From: Nemophila menziesii
Taxonomy: Eukaryota; Streptophyta; Magnoliopsida; Boraginales; Hydrophyllaceae
Length of the DNA: 64,000 nucleotides
Direction of reading: 5' to 3'
Assembly: GCA_029959085.1 (NCBI GenBank)
Contig: JARWIR010000047.1
Location: 2,294,001 to 2,358,000, forward strand
Shown: positions 1-12,116 of the stretch, one piece after another
Layout of the letters: each line of letters starts with the position of its first letter
Numbering within the stretch: position 1 is the first letter of the stretch
The notes under the pieces: model-generated
What the model was told of the DNA's origin: nothing
Databases searched by the model: none
The model's input: the letters and a program-made list of their open reading frames with translations, nothing else
Position numbers and translations under genes: made by a program

Positions 1-599
1 AATAGTTTCATATAAGATATTATCGCAATCCAATATGTATTTCATTATTTTACAAATGGTAACTATATAAAGATACGTTTTATCATCCATTGAACAAATA
101 TTAAACAGAGTAACGCTTAACTTAACTAGCTAAAATAATAGGATTTTTATTTAAGCAAATCATGAATTTTCAAACTAGTGTGAAAAAAAATATTTCTAAC
201 ACTTGTTTTCAGCCTTCCTAGTCCTCTTGCCTAATATCTCCACATAATGGCATTTTAGATGAGTATGGAATTGTTGAATCATCCATCTATTATAGAAAAA
301 TGATAAAATTGAGTGATTCCAAAATTGAATTAATCTTTAATGAAACCGTTAGTGTTATAAATTCTCTAGAGTATGAGTTTTTACCTCTTAAGCTATATAA
401 GGAGACATGACATTTACTTATATAATCATGGGGTAAATATTTTTTCGGGATGTTTTACAAATATAAATACCCCACAAATGACATTACGAATAAATGTGTA
501 GTATTACAACACGCCTATGAGAAATCTGGGATTTCCTCCTACTTTGTGAAGTGTACTTATGATTCCAACGAGGCCACCTTTTCATGGAGCTGCCTAGTC

Positions 600-1423
600 A
601 CCAAATATGAACTAATCAACTAGATATCCTGATTAATGAAAAGTATTTACCCATAACTAATATTAGATTGTTCCTTTAACAATTGAGATTTTTATTAAGC
701 TTGGCCTAATTCTTTTCAAATAAACAAATAAGGGTGGAGAAGCTCTTATGATCAATATACATAATTCCTAAATTGTAATATTTTCTTATACTTTAAATAC
801 ATAATTGATTACATGATAAATTTACTCGATAAAGGGCTCTTGTGTAACTATTTTTAATTTATATGAAGTTAGATTAAACCTAGTTTTTGTCAAGAATGCA
901 AATGTCTAAAGAAATTAAAAAAGTAACTTTAAGTCCTACGTCCAAAAAAATACCCTATTTAAGAGACCATGATTACTTTTTATATTACATCTTTATTAGA
1001 AAATATAAGAATGTAAAATTTATATAAAGATAGTATTAAAATGGTTGAGAATTGTTTTTATATTATAAATAGATAAATGATATTTTGCATTTCTTTTTAG
1101 GAAGATAGTAAAATAAAGTTGAACATAGAGAGTATTTAAAGTAATTGCATTGGATGCATATATTAAAATTTCAATGAATTTCAACATAAAGATTATCATT
1201 AACTGATATCAGTAAGGGATTCATGGTATTATTTAAAATTATTTTATTAATATTTAGATAGTATATTAATATAATTTATTGTAATATTTGACTTTTATCT
1301 AAAAAAGAAAAATCTAAAATGTATAAGAATATCTAATATTGCAAATTCAACAAGTGAATCATATCTTCCTTATCCACTTGGATGGCTTTTTCTCACAAAT
1401 TCCCCTTATTTTTCATCAAGCAT
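600..1423. other. Unit 1 AT-rich stretch: nothing recognised
   Basis: Very AT-rich sequence with many A and T runs and no frame, repeat or RNA signature I can support. The same holds for the corresponding stretch in each unit. Confidence 0.6.
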
Positions 1424-1975
1424 TCATTGAGATTGTCTTCCCTTTGCACCTGATCTTCTATTTCCAATCACGTTTTCTTCAGATCCAAATGAATTGCTCC
1501 CTAACTTAATCAAAAATTCGACTGCTCCAGAGCTGGTTTCTTTCCTTTGGGGTGTACCCTTTTCTTGATCCGCAATTCTGTAAACAAACAAAAACTATAT
1601 AATATTTATAAGGCTTGATTGTTTGTCAAAAAAATATATTTAGCATTAGCAAAATATTATTGTAAATTAATAAAAAAGAATATTATTGAAATTCGTAATT
1701 TAAATGTTTCTATTAAACAAAAGGGTTGCTAATTGATATTTGTATCAGAATTATATTTGTTAGTTTTCAAAGAAACAAGTGAAACAATGGAAGAAAAGTT
1801 TTTGAGCTCTTAAGATGACCACATATATTTACCCAATAAAAACAATCAGTTATCCGTAATTTTATTTAATTAAAGGTATATTAAACAGGTTAAGAATGCA
1901 ATAGAAGTGTTAGAAATATATGGATGGGTCTTTCTTGAAAAATATATAATATTTATTAAAAATTGATTTTTTTAG

Positions 1976-2228
1976 TATATATGTAAGACGGAGAGAAGAT
2001 TTCTTACACAAGTTTATTTCCATGCACGAGGAACCTGGGAAGCATTATAAGCATTATTGTAAGGATTGTCTGATAGAGAAAGCTAAGGCTAAAGAGGGAT
2101 CTACGCCTGAAAAATGCAACAGTCACTTGTTGCGAGATTTTATCAAGGAATGCTGGTTAAAATGTGGCTGCAACGTTAAGCAATGTAAGAATAGAGTAGT
2201 CCAGCAAGACATTTCTCGCGAGTTGCAG
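1976..2228 (+). pseudogene. SUVR-like pre-SET exon remnant, unit 1 (open)
   Basis: A 253-bp segment open for 84 codons. It resembles the second half of the pre-SET zinc-binding domain of plant SUVR-type (SUV39-class) histone H3K9 methyltransferases: EDFLHKFISM, HYCKDC, IEKAKA, HLLRDFIKECW, KCGC and KNRVV blocks in the family order. It is preceded by a T-rich tract ending in AG and followed by CAG|GTTATA, so it looks like one internal exon with both splice sites. An extra A just upstream, in the presumed intron, breaks read-through from the left. No upstream pre-SET half, SET domain or post-SET motif was found in the unit, so this cannot encode an active enzyme. Family assignment is from remembered motifs, not a search. 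Confidence 0.75.
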
Positions 2229-3769
2229 GTTATACTCACAAAAAACTATTTTCTAATTAAAAAAACAAACCTTTTTTTCACAGAGTAATTGAAATAAGAT
2301 GGTCAATGATCTTATGTGAGATAGAAAATGCACTTTGTCTTCTTGAGATATATCCATAGACAAGATTATAGAAACATAATACAGAAATAGTGCCAATGGA
2401 GGTAGTTGTGGGCGTCGACTTTGAATAGCGTTTGAGTAACACAAGCGGTAATATTGTTATTGTTTGGGACTATATATTAAGCAGTGGAGTTAGGGTTGGG
2501 TTACAATAAACTATGCAACCCAACCTATTAAAAAGTAGTCCAACTAAAAAGACACGGAGACAAACATTTTTTAGACCAGCCCAAGTTTTAGATTAGTCCA
2601 ATCCAAAGTCACACTGGCCAAACATTTTATTAGCCCAACCTATGTTTTATAAGAGATATTATAGTTTTTGGGTGGAGCTATATCGTAAAGGGACGAAGTT
2701 TGGTTACAGCGTAACAATTTAAAATTACCCCAACCTATTTTAAATTAAAAGCCACAAGGGTCAAATACTCTAAGAACACAACATATTTTTTACAACATAA
2801 TGTCCAAATTTTAAATTAATTATTCGGGATCAACCCCAATAACCACACTAGTCATTAAGTTCCCATTTTCAAAAAATAATAATTATATATGCATGTCTTA
2901 TGGACGGATCAAAATGGTTTTATTTTTGGCTATGATCTTACGTAATTTTAAATATAAAATCTAAAATTTTGAAGGGATTTTGTGCGAGCGCTGGTAAAGA
3001 TACACATTTATTAAAACAATATTTGCAAAAACACAAAACCAAGAAGAAAAAAAGGGTATGTGAGGATAGAAGGTTTCGAAAAGTAAGTGAAAAAATGAAA
3101 ACAAATATAAACAAAAATACAATCCTTAACGAGAGACCAGTTATATCCTCCAAATATATTTATGCTTGTTGTGATCAAAACAGATATATAAATAAGTGAT
3201 TTTTGATGAAGAACCGAGTAAGTAAACTAGATACCCAAAGCTGACAAAAATACAAACAAGTAAGAGTGACTTCCTATGTGAAAATCGATGAATAGCTCCT
3301 TCCCATGAATATTAAAACTTAATTCCGAAGTGGCTGTTTAGCAAACGAAATTCCTAGTGGCAAGAGATATATTTGCACCCAAAATGGACTTACAAGAATA
3401 ACAGGGGACAGAGTAACAAAGACAGATGAATTTGGAGGATTGGCTTATAGTTAAAAGTTAAGATCATCTTTTCTCGTTCTCTGCGTATGTCGCATTTTCT
3501 AGTTGATGAACATCATGCACGCCTAAGCTGAAAAAATAGAGCATCGTTCTTCTATGAATCATGTTTTATTTATTAGAATTTGTTTGTTTAGCTTTAACTT
3601 TTGACCAGATAAATATTAAACTGAATATTTAAGCTTTCTTTGTTTTTACTCGCGTGTTACTTTTTTCGAACACAACTCAAATTGACCTAACTTACGGAAT
3701 GCGATATTTAATATTATTAATCAGGATAAGTAAAATGTTGTCCTAGTTAATATTTGAACTATATTTTTA
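2229..3769. other. Unit 1 stretch between pre-SET exon and MITE: no gene seen
   Basis: Holds the hairpin and CCAACCTAT repeats (2494-2760). A block at 2938-3199 is open on both strands: a 71-codon minus frame very rich in Phe and Leu, and a 76-codon plus frame starting at TTG with a Lys-rich KHKTKKKKR block. Then follows AT-rich sequence. No SET-domain motif such as the GWG or NHSC/NHRC blocks was found in any frame by eye. The same stretch in the other units is equivalent. Confidence 0.5.
2494..2525. repeat. 9-bp perfect inverted repeat (hairpin)
   Basis: GGTTGGGTT at 2494-2502 and AACCCAACC at 2517-2525 are perfect reverse complements separated by 14 bp. The hairpin occurs in A and C units and is followed by two further CCAACCTAT direct repeats. 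It is lost in B units, whose 190-bp deletion begins inside the left arm. Confidence 0.7.
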
Positions 3770-4001
3770 TACGCCCTCCGTCCAACTTTATTTATTCACC
3801 TTTTTCGTGAGGAATGATTAAGAAATTTTTTATTAGCATCTCTATTTAAAATATCACTCTTACTCAATAAGTATAAGGTTATTTATTGCACTACTCCTTT
3901 TAACTAATTAAAAGATGTCTTGATATTGTAAAATAGAAAAAAAACTTATTGAACATCGTATTTTAAAAAGTTGGAGAAAAAAAGATGGACATGGGCAGTT
4001 A
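3770..4001. mobile_element. Stowaway-like MITE relic, unit 1
   Basis: Starts TACGCCCTCCGTCCAAC, close to the CTCCCTCCGTCC terminus of plant Stowaway MITEs. The right end, read on the other strand, is TAACTCCCCATGTCCATC (C in place of one G in this copy), an imperfect inverted match. The element is about 232 bp, has TA at each end and no coding capacity. It occurs in all units that retain this region, so it was present before amplification. Confidence 0.6.
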
Positions 4002-4470
4002 TAATATAAAATATAAATAAAATTAAATAGTTTTAAAAATTTGAATTTTGAAATTTGGGAACTTAATTTTATATTTCTCACTAATAGTGAAAAATAAATA
4101 TAGTTGCATATGAGATATTATCGCAATCCAATATGTATTTCATTATTGTACAAATGGTAACTATATAAAGATATGTTTTATCATCCATTGAACAAATATT
4201 AAACAGAGTAACGCTTAACTTAACTAGCTAAAATAACAGGATTTTTATTTTAGCAAATCATGAATTTTCAAACTAGTGAGACAAAAAATATTTCTAAGAC
4301 TTGTTTTCAACCTTCCTAGTCCTCTTGCCTAATATCTCCTCATAATGGCATTTTAGATGAGTATGGAATTGTTGAATCATCCATCTATTATAGAAAAATG
4401 ATAAAATTGAGTGATTCCAAAATTGAGTTAATCTCTAATGAAACCGTTAGTGTTATAAATTCTCTAGAGT

Positions 4471-4722
4471 ATGAGTTTTTACCTCTTAAGCTATATAGTG
4501 AGACATGACATTTACTTATATAATCATGGGGTAAATATTTATTTCGGGATTTTTTACAAGTATAAATACCCCACAAATAACATTACGAATAAATGTGTAG
4601 TATTACAACACGCCTATGAGAAATCTGGGATTTCCTCCTACTTTGGGAAGTGTACTTATGATTCCAACGAGGCCACCTTTTCATGGAGCTGCCTAGTCAC
4701 CAAATATGAACTAATCAACTAG
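4471..4722 (+). other. Recurring 83-codon open frame, unrecognised
   Basis: ATG-started frame with blocks SYIRRHDIYLYNHG, NKCVVLQHAYEKSG and ATFSWSCLVTKYEL. Equivalent frames are open at 12586, 20564, 28595, 32692, 36696, 44831, 48753, 55749, 59636 and 63666. Those at 36696 and 44831 start with GTG and that at 48753 with TTG. The frame is broken by a one-base deletion in the A units and by stops in units 11 and 14. Two other frames are open over the same region: plus 4320-4508, with a possible TTCCTAG acceptor, and minus 4388-4576. I see no family motif, and loss of the start in several copies argues against a real gene. Confidence 0.2.
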
Positions 4723-6071
4723 ATATCCTGATTAATGAATAATATTTACCCATAACTAATATTAGATTGTTCCTTTAATAATTGAGATTTTTATTAAGCT
4801 TGGCCTAATTCTTTTCTAATAAACAAATAAGGGTGGAGAAGATCTTATGATCAATATAAATAATTCCTAAATTGTAATATTTTCTTATACTTTAAATACA
4901 TAATTGATTACATGATAAATTTACTCGATAAAGGGATCTTGTGTAACTATTTTTAATTTATATGAAGTTAGATTAAACTCTGTTTTTGTCAAGAATGCAA
5001 ATGTCTAAAGAAATTAAAAAAGTAACTTAAAGTCCTATGGCCACAAAAATACCCTATTTAAGAGACCATGATTACTTTTTATATTACATCTTTATTGGAA
5101 AATATAAGAATGTAAAATTTATATAAAGATAGTATTACAAATGTTGAGAAATTTTTTTATATTATAAATAGATAAATAATATTTTGCATTTCTTTTTAGG
5201 AAGATATTAAAATAAAGTTGAACATAGAGAGTATTTAAAGTAATTGCATTGAATGCGTATATTAAAATTTCAATGAATTTCAACATAAAGATTAACATTA
5301 ACTGATATCAGTAAGGGATTCATGGTATTATTTAAAATTATTTGATTAATATTTAGATAGTATATTAACATAATTTATTGTAATATTTGACTTTTATCTA
5401 AAAAAGAAAAATCTAAAATGTATAAGAATATCTAATATTGCAAATTCAACAAGTGAATCATATCTTCCTTATCCACTTGGATGGCTTATTCTCACAAATT
5501 CCCCTTATTTTTCATCAAGCATTCATTGAGATTGTCTTCCCTTTGCACCTGATCTTCTATTTCCAATCACGTTTTCTTCAGATCCAAATGAATTGCTCCC
5601 TAACTTAATCAAAAATTCGACTGTGCCAGAGCTGGTTTCTTTCCTTTGGGGTGTACCCTTTTCTTGATCCGCAATTCTGTAAACAAACAAAAACTATATA
5701 ATATTTATAAGGCTTGATTTTTTGTCAAAAAAACATATTTAGCATTAGCAAAATATTATTGCAAATTAATAAAAAAGAATATTATTGAAATATTAATTGA
5801 AATGTTTCTATTAAACAAAAGGGTTGCTAATTGATATTTGTATCAGAATTATATTTGTTAGTTTTCAAAGAAACAAGTGAAACAATGGAAGAAAAGTTTT
5901 TGAGCTCTTAAGATGAACACATATATTTACCCAATAAAAACAATCAGTTATCGTAATTTTATTTGATTAAAGTTATATTAAACAGGTTAAGAATGCAATA
6001 GAAGTATTAGAAATATATGGATGGGTCTTTCTTGAAAAATATATAATATTTATTAAAATTGATTTTTTTAG

Positions 6072-6318
6072 TATATATGTAAGACGGAGAGAAGATTTCC
6101 TACACAAGTTTATATCCAAGGAACCTGAGAAGATTTATAAGCACTATTATAAGGATTGACCGATAGAGAAAACTAAGGCTAAGGAGGGATCTAAGCCTGA
6201 AAAATGCAACGGTCACTTGTTGCGAGATTTTATCAAGGAATGCTGGTTAAAATGTGGCTGCAACGTTAAGCAATGTAAGAATAGAGTAGTCCAGTAAGAC
6301 ATTTCTCGCAAGTTGCAG
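6072..6318 (+). pseudogene. SUVR-like pre-SET exon remnant, unit 2 (stops)
   Basis: Same exon with B-type lesions. Nine bases around the usual ATGAACGAG are missing, the second Cys codon of CKDC has become TGA, and the Gln codon after NRVV has changed to give CCAGTAAGAC with TAA in frame. The splice-like AG and GT edges remain. Confidence 0.75.
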
Positions 6319-7685
6319 GTTATACTCACAAAAAACTATTTTTGAATTAAAAAATCAAACCTTTTTTTCACGGAGTAATTGAAATATGATGGCCAACGAT
6401 CTTATGTGGGATAGAAAATGCACTTTGTCTTCTTGAGATCGGAGGTTTGGACATATCCATAGACAAGATTATAGAAACATAATACATAAATAGCGTCAAT
6501 GGAAGTAGTTGTGGGTGTCGACTTTGAATAGTGTTTGAGTAACAGAAGCGGTAATATTGTTATTGTTTGGGACTATATATTAAGCGGCGGAGTTAGGGTT
6601 GGCTTAGGACGAAGTTTGGTTCCAGCGTACCAATTAAAAATTACCCCAACCTATTTAAAATTAAAAGCCACAAGGGCCAAATACTCTAAGAGAACAACAT
6701 ATTTTTTACAACATAATGTCCAAATTTTAAATAAATTATTCGGGATCAACCCCAATAACCACAGTAGTCATTAAGTTCCCATTTTCACAAAATAATAATT
6801 ATATATGCATGTCTTATGGACGGATCAAAATGGTTTTATTTTTGGCTATGATCTTATGTAATTTTAAATATAAAATCTAAAATTTTGAAGGGATTTTGTG
6901 CGAGGGCTGGTAAAGATACACATTTATTAAAACAATATTTGCAAAAAATACAAAACCAAGAAGAAAAAAAGGGTATGTGAGGATAGAAGGTTCCGAAAAG
7001 TAAGTGCAAAAATGAAAACAAATATAAACAAAATACAATCCTTAACGAGAGACCAGTTATATCCTCCAAATATATTTATGCTTGTTGTGATTAAAACAGA
7101 TTTATAAATAATTTATTTTTGATGAAGAACCGAGTAAGTAAACTAGATACCCAAAGCTGACAAAAATACAAACAAGTTAGAGTGACTTCCCATGTGAAAA
7201 TCGATGAATAGCTCCTTTCCATGAAGATTAAAACTTAATTCCGAAGTGGCTGTTTAGCAAACGAAATTCCTAGTGGCAAGAGATATATTTGCACCCAAAA
7301 TGGACTTACAAGAATAACAGGGGATAGAGTAACAAAGACAGATGAATTTGGAGGATTGGCTTATAGTTGAAGATTAAGATCATGTTTTCTCGTTCTCTGC
7401 GTATGTCGTATTTTCTACTTTATGAACATCATGCACGCCTAAGCTAAAAAAATAGAGCATCCTTCTTCTATGAGTCATGTTTTATTTATTCGAATTTGTT
7501 TTTTTAGCTTTAACTTTTGACCAGATAAATATTGAACTGAATATTTAAGCTTTCTTTGTTTTTACTCGCGTATTACATTTTTCGAACACAACTCAAATTG
7601 ACCCAACTTGCTGAATGCAATATTTAATATTATTAATCAGAATAAGTAAAATGTTGTCCTAGTTAATATTTGAACTATATTTTTA

Positions 7686-7917
7686 TACGCCCTCCTTCCA
7701 ACTTTATTTATTCACCTTTTTTCGTGAGGAATGATTAAGAAATTTTTTATTAGCATCTCTATTTAAAATATCACTCTTACTCAATAAGTATAAGGTTATT
7801 TATTGCACTACTCCTTTTAACTAATTAAAAGGTGTCTTGATATTGTAAAATAAAACAAAAACTTATTGAACATCCTCTTTTAAAAAGCTGGAGAAAAAAG
7901 ATGGACATGGAGAGTTA
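7686..7917. mobile_element. Stowaway-like MITE relic, unit 2
   Basis: Same element at the same place in the unit; left end reads CGCCCTCCTTCC. Confidence 0.55.
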
Positions 7918-9980
7918 TAATATAAAATATATATAGTTTTAAAAATTTAAATTTTGAAATTTGGGAACTTAATTTTATATTTCTCATTAATAGTGAAAAA
8001 TAAAAATAGTTTCATATAAGATATTATCGCAATCCAATATGTATTTCATTATTTTACAAATGGTAACTATATAAAGATACGTTTTATCATCAATTGAACG
8101 AATATTAAACAGAGTAACGCTTAACTTAACTAGCTAAAATAACAGGATTTTTATTTCAGCAAATCATGAATTTTCAAACTAGTGTGAAAAAAAATATTTC
8201 TAACACTTGTTTTCAACCTTCCTAGTCCTCTTGCCTAATATCTCCACATAATGGCATTTTAGATGAGTATGGAATTGTTGAATCATCCATCTATTATAGA
8301 AAAATGATAAAATTGAGTGATTCCAAAATTGAATTAATCTTTAATGAAACCGTTAGTGTTATAAATTCTCTAGAGTATGAGTTTTTACCTCTTAAGCTAT
8401 ATAAGGAGACATGACATTTACTTATATAATAATGGGGTAAATATTTTTTCGGGATGTTTTACAAATATAAATACCCCACAAATGACATTACGAATAAATG
8501 TGTAGTATTACAACACGCCTATGAGAAATCTGGGATTTCCTCCTACTTTGGGAAGTGTACTTATGATTCCAACGAGGCCACCTTTTCATGGAGCTGCCTA
8601 GTCACCAAATATGAACTAATCAACTAGATATCCTGATTAATGAAAAGTATTTACCCATAACTAATATTAGATTGTTCCTTTAACAATTGAGATTTTTATT
8701 AAGCTTGGCCTAATTCTTTTCAAATAAACAAATAAGGGTGGAGAAGCTCTTATGATCAATATACATAATTCCTAAATTGTAATATTTTCTTATACTTTAA
8801 ATACATAATTGATTACATGATAAATTTACTCGATAAAGGGCTCTTGTGTAACTATTTTTAATTTATATGAAGTTAGATTAAACCCAGTTTTTGTCAAGAA
8901 TGCAAATGTCTAAAGAAATTAAAAAAGTAACTTTAAGTCCTACGTCCAAAAAAATACCCTATTTAAGAGACCATGATTACTTTTTATATTACATCTTTAT
9001 TACATAATATAAGAATGTAAAATTTATATAAAGATAGTATTAAAATGGTTGAGAATTGTTTTTATATTATAAATAGATAAATGATATTTTGCATTTCTTT
9101 TTAGGAAGATAGTAAAATAAAGTTGAACATAGAGAGTATTTAAAGTAATTGCATTGGATGCATATATTAAAATTTCAATGAATTTCAACATAAAGATTAT
9201 CATTAACTGATGATATCAGTAAGGGATTCATGGTATTATTTAAAATTATTTTATTAATATTTAGATAGTATATTAACATAATTTATTGTAATATTTGACT
9301 TTTATCTAAAAAAGAAAAATCTAAAATGTATAAGAATATCTAATATTGCAAATTCAACAAGTGAATCATATCTTCCTTATCCACTTGGATGGCTTTTTCT
9401 CACAAATTCCCCTTATTTTTCATCAAGCATTCATTGCGATTGTCTTCCCTTTGCACCTGATCTTCTATTTCCAATCACGTTTTCTTCAGATCCAAATGAG
9501 TTGCTCCCTACCTTCATCAAAAATTTGACTGTGCCATAGCTGGTTTCTTTCCTTTGGGGTGTACCCTTTTCTTGATCCGCAATTCTGTAAACAAACAAAA
9601 ACTATATAATATTTATAAGGCTTGATTTTTTGTCAAAAAAACATATTTATTATTAGCAAAATATTATTGTAAATTAATAAAAAAGAATATTATTGAAATC
9701 TTAATTGAAATGTTTCTATTAAACAAAAGGGTTGCTAATTGATATTTGTATCAGAATTATATTTGTTAGTTTTCAAAGAAACAAGTGAAACAATGGAAGA
9801 AAAGTTTTTGAGCTCTTAAGATGACCACATATATTTACCCAATAAAAACAATCAGTTATCCGTAATTTTATTTAATTAAAGTTATATTAAATAGGTTAAG
9901 AATGCAATAGAAGTGTTAGAAATATATGGATGAGTCTTTCTTGAAAAATATATAATATTTATTAAAATTGATTTTTTTAG

Positions 9981-10219
9981 TATATATGTAAGACGGAGAG
10001 AAGATTTCTTACACAAGTTTATTTCCATGCACGAGGAACCTGAGAAGCATTATAAGCACTATTGTAAGGATTGTCTGATAGAGAAAGCTAAGGCTAAAGA
10101 GGGATCTATGCCTGAAAAATGCAACAGATTTTATCAAGGAATGCTGGTTAAAATGTGGCTGCAACGTTAAGCAATGTAAGAATAGAGTAGTCCAGCAAGA
10201 TATTTCTCGCAAGTTGCAG
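9981..10219 (+). pseudogene. SUVR-like pre-SET exon remnant, unit 3 (frameshift)
   Basis: Same exon with a 14-bp deletion after the GAAAAATGCAACAG stretch (near 10135). It removes the HLLRD block start and shifts the frame. The first half still reads as EEPEKHYKHYCKDC. Confidence 0.75.
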
Positions 10220-10452
10220 GTTATACTAACAAAAAACTAACCTTTTTTTCACGGAGTAATTGAAATGTGATGGTCAACGATCTTATGTGGGATAGAAAAT
10301 GCACTTTGTCTTCTTGAGATCGGAGGTTTGGACATATCCATAGACAAGATTATAGAAACATAATACAGAAATAGCGTCAAGGGAGGTAGTTGTGGGTGTC
10401 GACTTTGAATAGCGTTTGAGTAACATATGCGGCAATATTGTTATTATTTGGG

Positions 10453-10620
10453 GGTAATACTTCCATCCAATATTGATGATCCAATATTCATATCATGGCC
10501 ATTGATAATTATAACAAAATATTAATAAGTTAGTTACTCTTATAAGTTTAAAACATGGGTTATGTGTATTAATATTATTGGTAGATCATCCAATATTGGA
10601 TGGAAGAAGAAGAATTTTCC
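10453..10620. mobile_element. Mutator-like MITE, 168 bp, unit 3 only
   Basis: This insertion is absent from all other units. It is flanked by a perfect 9-bp target duplication, TTATTTGGG, at 10444-10452 and 10621-10629. Its ends begin GG and finish CC, and the inner terminal inverted repeats match: CTTCCATCCAATATTG on the left against CAATATTGGATGGAAG on the right. Nine-base duplications with GG..CC ends are typical of Mutator (MULE) elements. It has no coding capacity. The rest of unit 3 continues normally on both sides. Confidence 0.82.
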
Positions 10621-11884
10621 TTATTTGGGACTATATTTTAAGCTTCGGAGTTAGGGTTTGGTTACAATAATCTATGCAGCCCAACCTATTAAAAAGTATT
10701 CCAACTATAAAGACAAAGAGAAAAACCTTTTTTAGACCAGCCCAAGTTTTGGATTAGTCCAATCCAAAGTCACACTGGCCAAACATTTTTTTAGCCCAAC
10801 CTATGTTTTATAAAAGATATTATAGTTTTTGGGTGGAGCTATATCGTAAAAGGACGAAGTTTGGCCACAAGGGCAAAATACTCAGCATAACCTTTTTTTT
10901 ACAACATAATGTCCATATTTTAAATTAATTATTCAGGATCAACCCCAATAAACACAATAGTCATTAAGTTCCAATTTTCAAAAACAATAATTATATATGC
11001 AAGTTTTATGGACGGATCAAAATGGTTTTATTTTTGGCTATGATCTTACGTAATTTTAAATATAAAATCTTAAATTTTAAAGGGACTTTGTGCGAGCGTT
11101 GGTAAAGATACACATTTATTAAAACAATATTTGCAAAAACAGAAAACCAAGAAGAAAAAAAGGGTATGTGAGGATAGAAGGTTCCGAAAAGTAAGTGCAA
11201 AAATGAAAACAAATATAAACAAAAATACAATCCTTAACGAGAGACCAGTTATATCCTCCAAATATATTTATGTCTGTTGTGATCAAAACAGATCTATAAA
11301 TAAGTGATTTTTGATGAAGGACCGAGTAAGTAAACTAGATACCCAAAGCTGACAAAAATACAAACAAGTAAGGGTGACTTCCAATGTGAAAATCGATGAA
11401 TAGCTCCTTTCCATGAAGATTAAAACTTAATTCCGAAGTGGCTGTTTAGAAAACGAAATTCCTAGTGGCAAGAGATATATTTCCACCCAAAATGGACTTA
11501 CAAGAATAACAGGGGACAAAGTAAAAAGGACAGATGAATTTGGGAATTGGCTTATTGTTGAAGATTAAGATCATGTTTTCTCGTTCGCTGCGTATGTCGC
11601 ATTTTCTACTTCATGAACATCATGCACGCCTAAGCTGAAAAAATAGAGCATCCTTCTTCTATGAGTCATGTTTTATTTATTAGAATTTGTTTGTTTAGCT
11701 TTAACTTTTGACCAGATAAATATTAAACTGAATATTTAAGCTTTCTTTGTTTTTACTCGCGTGTTACTTTTTTCGAACACAACTCAAATTGACCTAACTT
11801 ACGGAATGCGATATTTAATATTATTAATCAGGATAAGTAAAATGTTGTCCTAGTTAATATTTGAACTATATTTTTATATTTTTA

Positions 11885-12116
11885 TACGCCCTCCGTCCAA
11901 CTTTATTTATTCACCTTTTTCGTGAGGAATGATTAAGAAATTTTTTATTAGCATCTCTATTTAAAATATCACTCTTACTCAATAAGTATAAGGTTATTTA
12001 TTGCACTACTTCTTTTAACTAATTAAAAGATGTCTTGATATTGTAAAATAGAAAAAAAACTTATTGAACATCGTATTTTAAAAAGTTGGAGAAAAAAAGA
12101 TGGACATGGGGAGTTA
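11885..12116. mobile_element. Stowaway-like MITE relic, unit 3
   Basis: Same element with the CGCCCTCCGTCC left end. A short TATTTTTA duplication lies just before it. Confidence 0.57.

Larger units (their letters stand above)
21..4118 (+). repeat. Tandem unit 1 (variant A)
   Basis: First complete unit of the array, about 4.1 kb. Bounds are set arbitrarily at the conserved motif TATCGCAATCC, which recurs at 4119, 8025, 12234 and so on; the true biological boundary is unknown. Variant A is marked by the GTTTCATATAAG context, a one-base deletion in the open-frame region near 440 and a full CCAACCTAT segment. The pre-SET exon lies at 1976-2228. It is most like units 5 and 7, sharing with unit 7 the TTCGTAATTT variant near 1691. 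Bases 1-20 are the tail of the previous unit, so the array continues leftwards. Confidence 0.93.
4119..8024 (+). repeat. Tandem unit 2 (variant B)
   Basis: Unit of about 3.9 kb. Variant B is marked by the GTTGCATATGAG context, a deletion of about 190 bp near 6604 that removes most of the CCAACCTAT segment, and a pre-SET exon with an in-frame TGA. It is nearly the same as units 4 and 6. Confidence 0.93.

Noticed and set aside
2281..2470. Search for SET and post-SET domain exons downstream of the pre-SET exon
   Set aside because: No frame in the following 1.5 kb shows the GWG, EYIGE-like, NHxC or WDY(E/D) blocks in order. The isolated VWDYIL near 2460 lacks the surrounding context and is taken as chance.
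2860..2870. CACTAGTCATT with a nearby GGGATCAACCCC, considered as a Helitron 3' end (CTAG T after a hairpin)
   Set aside because: The stem is only three or four bases, and no matching TC-type 5' end or AT target could be placed at a consistent unit boundary. A Helitron origin would explain gene capture but is not supported by sequence I can see.
2938..3199. Paired open frames of 71 codons (minus) and 76 codons (plus) in most units
   Set aside because: The minus frame is Phe/Leu-rich from poly-purine sequence on the other strand. The plus frame starts at TTG with no ATG. Both vary by frameshift between units (as at 6854 and 14969) and show no known motif.
6535..6774. 79-codon frame in B units and unit 12 (also 14650, 22627, 46900)
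   Set aside because: It starts at TTG and exists only because the 190-bp B deletion joins two noncoding pieces. In unit 6 it is lengthened by the 27-bp duplication. It is a by-product of rearrangement.
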